IMG/VR virus record: IMGVR_UViG_3300020601_000026
Span: 1-39,397 of that record
DNA from: a virus
Strand: one strand, 5' to 3'
DNA length: 39,397 nucleotides
This document shows positions 37,218 through 39,397 of the stretch, in pieces (within the stretch, counting starts at the first letter, position 1; each line of letters opens with the position of its first letter). A program made the translations under genes and the position numbers. The notes below the pieces were generated by a model, which saw nothing but the letters and a program-made list of their open reading frames with translations, was not told the DNA's origin and did no database searches.

Positions 37218-37429
37218 ACCTAAAGAATATCATAGCCAAGACAGGTAGATCCATAGCATTTTCGCTGATGGCTATGTTTACAGCATTTTTTATCATGTTA
37301 CTTACAGTAGTTTTTTTCGACGAAACCGTCAAGAAATGGGACATTAAAAACGCACTTCCAGTGTTTGTCGCAGCGTGTGTTGGCTGTTTTGCAGGTAATA
37401 CCATAGGCAAAGCAGTGAAAAAAATGTGA
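37214..37429 (+). CDS. Two-helix membrane protein, holin-like
   Basis: 71 residues with two hydrophobic helices (IAFSLMAMFTAFFIMLLTVVFF and ALPVFVAACVGCFAGNTIG) and basic ends (KNIIAKTGRS, KAVKKM). A class II holin has two helices and this size, but nothing else here proves a lysis role; other early membrane proteins have the same shape. A terminator-like A/T hairpin and a promoter follow. Confidence 0.65.
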   Translation: MNLKNIIAKTGRSIAFSLMAMFTAFFIMLLTVVFFDETVKKWDIKNALPVFVAACVGCFAGNTIGKAVKKM

Positions 37430-37433
37430 AAAA

Positions 37434-37462
37434 ATATGAAAAAAAATGAACTTTTTTCATAT
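37434..37462 (+). repeat. Perfect A/T inverted repeat upstream of a promoter
   Basis: ATATGAAAAAA and TTTTTTCATAT, 11 bp arms with a 7-base loop, 7 bases before the -35 box. It may be a weak terminator for the holin-like gene or an UP-like element or operator for the promoter at 37469. Similar A/T tracts lie before the promoters at 15982 and 17328. Confidence 0.6.
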
Positions 37463-37468
37463 TTGCTA

Positions 37469-37497
37469 TTTACATCTCCTTCGATATAGTGTATAAT
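37469..37497 (+). promoter_or_regulatory. Sigma70/early-type promoter
   Basis: TTTACA (37469-37474), 17-bp spacer, TATAAT (37492-37497). The leader ACTATCAAATGGAAGGAGAA is nearly identical to those at 16005 and 17351. Confidence 0.88.
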
Positions 37498-37526
37498 AGT
37501 ACTATCAAATGGAAGGAGAATATATT

Positions 37527-37850
37527 ATGAACTACGAAAATGCAGTACAAAATGTGCTAGATTACATGGTCAAGGACTACTCTCGGTGGTCAAGCGGTAA
37601 AGATATGCCGTTACCAACTTACGTAATTGAGTCAGGTCGCAACTACGATCGTATCGTACAAATCTGCGGTTACAACCAGAGCCGATCTTGCGCTGGTTTC
37701 ATCTGTCGTAAAGACAACTCAAAGAAAGGTTTTAAGACCGGAGACTTACTTATGTCTGCTGGTTGGAACGGTCCTGCAACTAACTTCACTCGTGGAAACA
37801 TCTTCGAGGATAATTGCATGGAACGCGTTCGTTGGACGGGGATATTATGA
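37527..37850 (+). CDS. Hypothetical protein
   Basis: 107 residues. MNYENAVQNVLDYMVKDYSRW and then a beta-rich, Gly/Cys-containing part (RIVQICGYNQSRSCAGFICR). It is soluble, without a known motif. ATG 37527 has AAGGAG 8 bases upstream; ATG 37509 in the shared leader would add MEGEYI in frame. The HAD gene overlaps its stop (ATGA). Confidence 0.7.
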   Translation: MNYENAVQNVLDYMVKDYSRWSSGKDMPLPTYVIESGRNYDRIVQICGYNQSRSCAGFICRKDNSKKGFKTGDLLMSAGWNGPATNFTRGNIFEDNCMERVRWTGIL

Positions 37851-38434
37851 ACATGTATAAAAAAGATAAATTAATTTTAGTTGATTGTGATGGAGTCTTG
37901 GTCGATTGGGCCTACTCCTTCGACTGTTGGATGGAGGCTCGTGGTTACGAGCTTACCGATGAACATCATTACGATGTAGCAAAAAGGTATGGTATACCAA
38001 GACATGTTACCAAATCACTGGTTCGTGACTTTAACGAATCTGCTGCGATTGGTTTCTTACCTCCTCTAAGAGATGCGGTATACTACATCAAGAAGCTGCA
38101 TAAGGAACACGGGTTTGTGTTCCACTGCATTACGAGTCTAAGCCTAGACAAGTATGCAGGTAAGCTTCGTAAGCGTAACCTAGAAATGCTCTTTGGTGAA
38201 ACTGTCTTTGACGAAGTAATCTGTTTGGATTGCGGAGCAGACAAGGAAGATGCATTACGTAAGTATGCTGATACCGAGTGTTACTGGGTAGAGGATAAAG
38301 TCGAAAACGCTGAGGAAGGTCTTCTTCATGGTCTTGACTCAATCCTAGTTGCTCACGATCATAACGCTAACTATGAGGGAGAGATCCCAAGATACTGGAA
38401 GTGGAAACATATTTATGAATACATCACTAGTTAA
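37847..38434 (+). CDS. HAD-superfamily 5'-nucleotidase-like protein
   Basis: 195 residues. DCDGVLVDW near residues 13-21 is HAD motif I (DxDG). CITSLSLDKYAGKLRKRNLEML supplies motif II and the conserved basic residue, and VEDKVENAEEG the acidic motif IV. The cap region (DVAKRYGIPRHVTKSLVRDFNE) fits NT5C-type deoxynucleotidases. Phage relatives may hydrolyse dNMPs. The start at 37847 overlaps the previous stop by one codon; ATG 37853 also fits. It overlaps the next gene by 20 bases. Confidence 0.82.
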   Translation: MNMYKKDKLILVDCDGVLVDWAYSFDCWMEARGYELTDEHHYDVAKRYGIPRHVTKSLVRDFNESAAIGFLPPLRDAVYYIKKLHKEHGFVFHCITSLSLDKYAGKLRKRNLEMLFGETVFDEVICLDCGADKEDALRKYADTECYWVEDKVENAEEGLLHGLDSILVAHDHNANYEGEIPRYWKWKHIYEYITS

Positions 38435-38924
38435 AGCGGGGCTAGTCGCCGCATTCGTTATTGGCTGTGCACCTGCACATGCTGATACAGTTTACCTCAC
38501 AGGTACGGTCGTAGACGTAGACCCTACCTATACACAGCAGCGAGTCCAAACGCCGTATCGTGCTTGTGAGGTAAACCAAGTACCAATCTATGGTCAAGGA
38601 AACATGAACCAAGACGGTGCCATCCTTGGTGGTATCATCGGAGGTATCCTTGGTAACCAAGTTGGGAAAGGATCTGGCAAGGAAGTTGCCACTGGAGTAG
38701 GAGCACTAACCGGAGCTATCATTGGCGGTAAAGGCAATCAAAAGATTATCGGTTACCAAAATGTTGAGCAGTGTAGTGTTCAGTACGAAACATCAATCAA
38801 GGACGTATTTGTATCAAACACTGTTACCGTAAGGGTAGGTGAAGAAAACTTGACGTTCTATAGCAAACGCCAATACGATGTCGGTCAGACCGCTCGTATT
38901 AAAATCAATAGAACTTTGGATTAA
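38415..38924 (+). CDS. Secreted glycine-zipper protein
   Basis: 169 residues. A signal peptide (MNTSLVKAGLVAAFVIGCAPAHA, cut after AHA) is followed by a glycine-zipper two-helix segment (GAILGGIIGGILGNQVGKG, then GVGALTGAIIGGKG), as in the Rick_17kDa/SlyB-like outer-membrane proteins. The C-terminal half is beta-rich (SVQYETSIKDVFVSNTVTVRVG). It could insert in the host outer membrane or alter superinfection. The start overlaps the HAD gene by 20 bases. A phage-borne secreted protein of this type is uncommon. Confidence 0.78.
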   Translation: MNTSLVKAGLVAAFVIGCAPAHADTVYLTGTVVDVDPTYTQQRVQTPYRACEVNQVPIYGQGNMNQDGAILGGIIGGILGNQVGKGSGKEVATGVGALTGAIIGGKGNQKIIGYQNVEQCSVQYETSIKDVFVSNTVTVRVGEENLTFYSKRQYDVGQTARIKINRTLD

Positions 38925-38933
38925 GAGGTAAAA

Positions 38934-39131
38934 ATGAGAGAACATTTAATTAAAGCCCTGAAGGCTCACGCGCATGGTCACATTCAAAAGCATGTGGCTA
39001 ACGTTGAGATCTATCTTGAGCGAGCACAAGGAATTGCTGAACATCCAGACGTGGTCGACTCAATAGAAAAAGAACTTGCTGAAATCGCAGTATACGATGA
39101 TCAACTATCAATGCTTGAGAAGTATTTCTAA
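38934..39131 (+). CDS. Conserved small protein of marine T4-like phages
   Basis: 65 residues. MREHLIKALKAHAHGHIQKHVANVEIYLERAQGIAEHPDVVDSIEKELAEI followed by YDDQLSMLEKYF is a family I associate with marine T4-like phages. It is helical and His-rich in the first third. AAGAGG stands 5-6 bases before the ATG. The stop overlaps the next ATG (TAATG). Confidence 0.75.
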   Translation: MREHLIKALKAHAHGHIQKHVANVEIYLERAQGIAEHPDVVDSIEKELAEIAVYDDQLSMLEKYF

Positions 39132-39397
39132 TGTATAGACCTCTTCCTAGCTGCGTAACTATTCGTAACTCAGATATTGAGGGTCTAGGATTATTTGCTA
39201 TTGAAGAAATAAAAAATGGCACTGAGATCGGAATGTCTCATTTCTACTGGGGTGAACAACTTTGCCGAACGCCACTCGGTGCCTTTTATAACCATTCGAC
39301 TGAACCAAACATTGAGAAGGTTCGTCGAGACAGCAGATACTTTATTACAGCCACAAGAGACATTGGTGCTGGTGAGGAACTTACATGCTTATATACT
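39131..39397 (+). CDS. SET-domain protein (3' end missing)
   Basis: At least 89 residues; the frame is open at the window end. VTIRNSDIEGLGLFAIEEIKNG is the N-terminal SET fold, GAFYNHSTEPNIEK the NHS cofactor-pseudoknot motif, and ATRDIGAGEELTCLY the conserved GEELTxxY end. SET proteins methylate lysines in eukaryotes and some bacteria and large phages. The protein target here is unknown. It begins on the previous stop codon (TAATG) in the same transcript. Confidence 0.8.
   Translation, partial: MYRPLPSCVTIRNSDIEGLGLFAIEEIKNGTEIGMSHFYWGEQLCRTPLGAFYNHSTEPNIEKVRRDSRYFITATRDIGAGEELTCLYT

Noticed and set aside
1-39397. Genes on the minus strand
   Set aside because: Minus-strand open frames lie opposite clearly coding + strand genes, lack ribosome-binding sites and show no recognisable motifs.
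1-39397. tRNA genes, CRISPR arrays, IS elements, integrase or attachment sites
   Set aside because: No cloverleaf-like segment, spaced repeats, transposase or recombinase motif was seen on reading; the window is packed with phage genes.

Overview
This window looks like part of the genome of a lytic, T4-like myovirus, probably marine. All genes lie on the + strand, are packed tightly (many ATGA or TAATG overlaps), and include T4 core replication and nucleotide genes: DNA polymerase gp43, UvsX, gp41 helicase, RNase H, NrdA, NrdB and glutaredoxin. Around them sit gene families I associate with marine T4-like phages (PhoH, ThyX, a cytidylyltransferase with a DUF5824-like tail, an FmdB-like protein, a DUF6433-like protein, and EF-hand and DnaJ-type zinc modules). 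Spanin genes imply a Gram-negative host. The host cannot be named from the sequence; no photosynthesis genes are present.

Layout. 1-5353: polymerase, primase-like protein and nucleotide-pool enzymes (MazG-like, DUF5664 dATP/dGTP hydrolase-like, a thymidylate synthase/dCMP hydroxymethylase homologue, dCMP deaminase). 5364-10032: a compact run of a uracil-DNA-glycosylase-like protein, a fused nucleotidyltransferase-kinase, a HAD phosphatase, a glycosyltransferase-like protein and a C5-cytosine-methyltransferase-like protein. With the TS homologue, which carries Asp where thymidylate synthases carry Asn, this reads as a candidate DNA cytosine hypermodification pathway. 10117-15861: UvsX, gp41, a nuclease-like protein, small membrane and regulatory-type proteins, ThyX and a pyruvyltransferase-like protein, ending at a terminator. 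16040-18276: small early genes and a zinc metallopeptidase, ending at a second terminator. 18388-27839: a probable late operon behind a TATAAATA promoter. Several of its proteins begin with a peptide like the T4 capsid-targeting sequence, and it ends with an i-spanin/o-spanin pair. 27903-31728: class Ia ribonucleotide reductase, glutaredoxin and a zinc ribbon. 31768-39397: GIY-YIG protein, RNase H, PhoH, a RecB-like nuclease, many small genes, a HAD nucleotidase-like protein, a glycine-zipper secreted protein and a SET-domain protein cut by the window edge.

Regulation. Nine promoters share TTTACA(T), exactly 17 bp, then TATAAT, resembling host-sigma70 or T4 early promoters. Four of them also share the untranslated leader around ATGGAAGGA(G). 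TATAAATA boxes of the T4 late type precede several other genes. Two or three early promoters sit so close to the start codon that the mRNA should be nearly leaderless. No tRNA, CRISPR, IS element, integrase or attachment site was seen. No gene-free stretch exceeds about 180 bases.
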